A stretch of 64,000 nt of DNA from assembly GCA_963978905.1 (NCBI GenBank), contig OZ022257.1:33067685-33131684 (forward strand), given 5' to 3'. Of this stretch, positions 63,938 through 64,000 are shown piece after piece. Under the pieces are notes generated by a model. That model did not search any database. It was not told where the DNA came from and was given only the letters and a program-made list of their open reading frames with translations. The stretch's first letter is position 1; each line of letters starts with the position of its first letter. Made by a program: the position numbers and the translations under genes. This DNA is from Trichostrongylus colubriformis. Taxonomy: Eukaryota; Nematoda; Chromadorea; Rhabditida; Trichostrongylidae.

Positions 63938-64000
63938 CAAAATACAGAGCCTTCAGTCGGCGCAGTCCGGCTTCAGAGAACTTACGGTATCAAGGTGCGC
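63938..64000 (-). mobile_element. Edge fragment of the 6251-type MITE
   Basis: On the minus strand from the window edge: CCTTGATACCGTAAGTTCTC and GACTGCGCCGACTGAAGG match 59903-59950 almost base for base. The element continues to the right of the window or ends within the carrier intron. Confidence 0.65.

Noticed and set aside
1..64000. CRISPR arrays, rRNA genes, operons of bacterial type
   Set aside because: No regularly spaced repeats, no rRNA sequence, and spliced genes show that the sequence is eukaryotic.

Overview
The window reads as a repeat-choked stretch of a nematode genome, most likely a clade V parasite (strongylid/hookworm-like). The evidence is a host gene built of short exons with T-rich TTTCAG-type acceptors and a probable spliced-leader acceptor just before its ATG, a carrier gene close to the nematode MISC-1 family, and a mobile-element set (gypsy, CR1, RTE, mariner, piggyBac, foldbacks) of the kind common in such genomes. 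Only three host loci are supported: a complete short-chain dehydrogenase gene (36910 to 29813, minus), the last three exons of a mitochondrial 2-oxoglutarate/malate-type carrier (63691 to 63272, minus), and one putative first exon on the plus strand (63085-63217).

Layout. 1-7032 is a minus-strand Ty3/gypsy element whose other LTR lies off the left edge; it sits inside a mariner transposase gene (rest at 7033-8090), and its LTR carries a 748-bp mariner-type MITE. 8791-9870 holds a mid-repetitive repeat (here 'repeat A') and an internally deleted mariner. 9878-24353 is a 14.5-kb plus-strand LTR element. 24510-28300 is a minus-strand CR1-type LINE, followed by a mariner 3' end and a second repeat A. 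29813-36910 is the dehydrogenase gene, with foldbacks, SINEs and MITEs in its introns. 38900-53200 is dominated by palindromic (foldback) elements of two families, with an RTE LINE, a deleted piggyBac and a long nested inverted repeat. 56230-59290 is a nearly intact RTE-type LINE. 59890-62375 holds MITEs, and the right end carries the carrier gene.

The most unusual object is the 14.5-kb element. Two LTRs about 97% identical, a primer-binding site directly after the left LTR, a polypurine tract directly before the right LTR and a GCAG target duplication define one unit. Inside, in the same orientation, lie a 1.8-kb leader, a gag with zinc knuckle, a cysteine-rich envelope-like coding region placed between gag and pol (normally it follows pol), a complete gypsy pol (protease, RT, RNase H, integrase), and a roughly 1,300-codon gene for a UPF1-type superfamily 1 helicase, apparently with its own TATA-like box and a 41-nt mini-intron. 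All coding regions carry stops or frameshifts, so this copy is dead, but the architecture suggests a family of helicase-carrying LTR elements.

A second notable signal is in the first gypsy element: a tandemly duplicated primer-binding site in which the inserted copy extends through the T arm and variable loop of a tRNA-Pro-like sequence to position 37/38 of the anticodon loop, as if reverse transcription had copied the primer tRNA up to a modified base.

Limits: all homology calls are by eye, domain edges are approximate, and percent identities are hand estimates.
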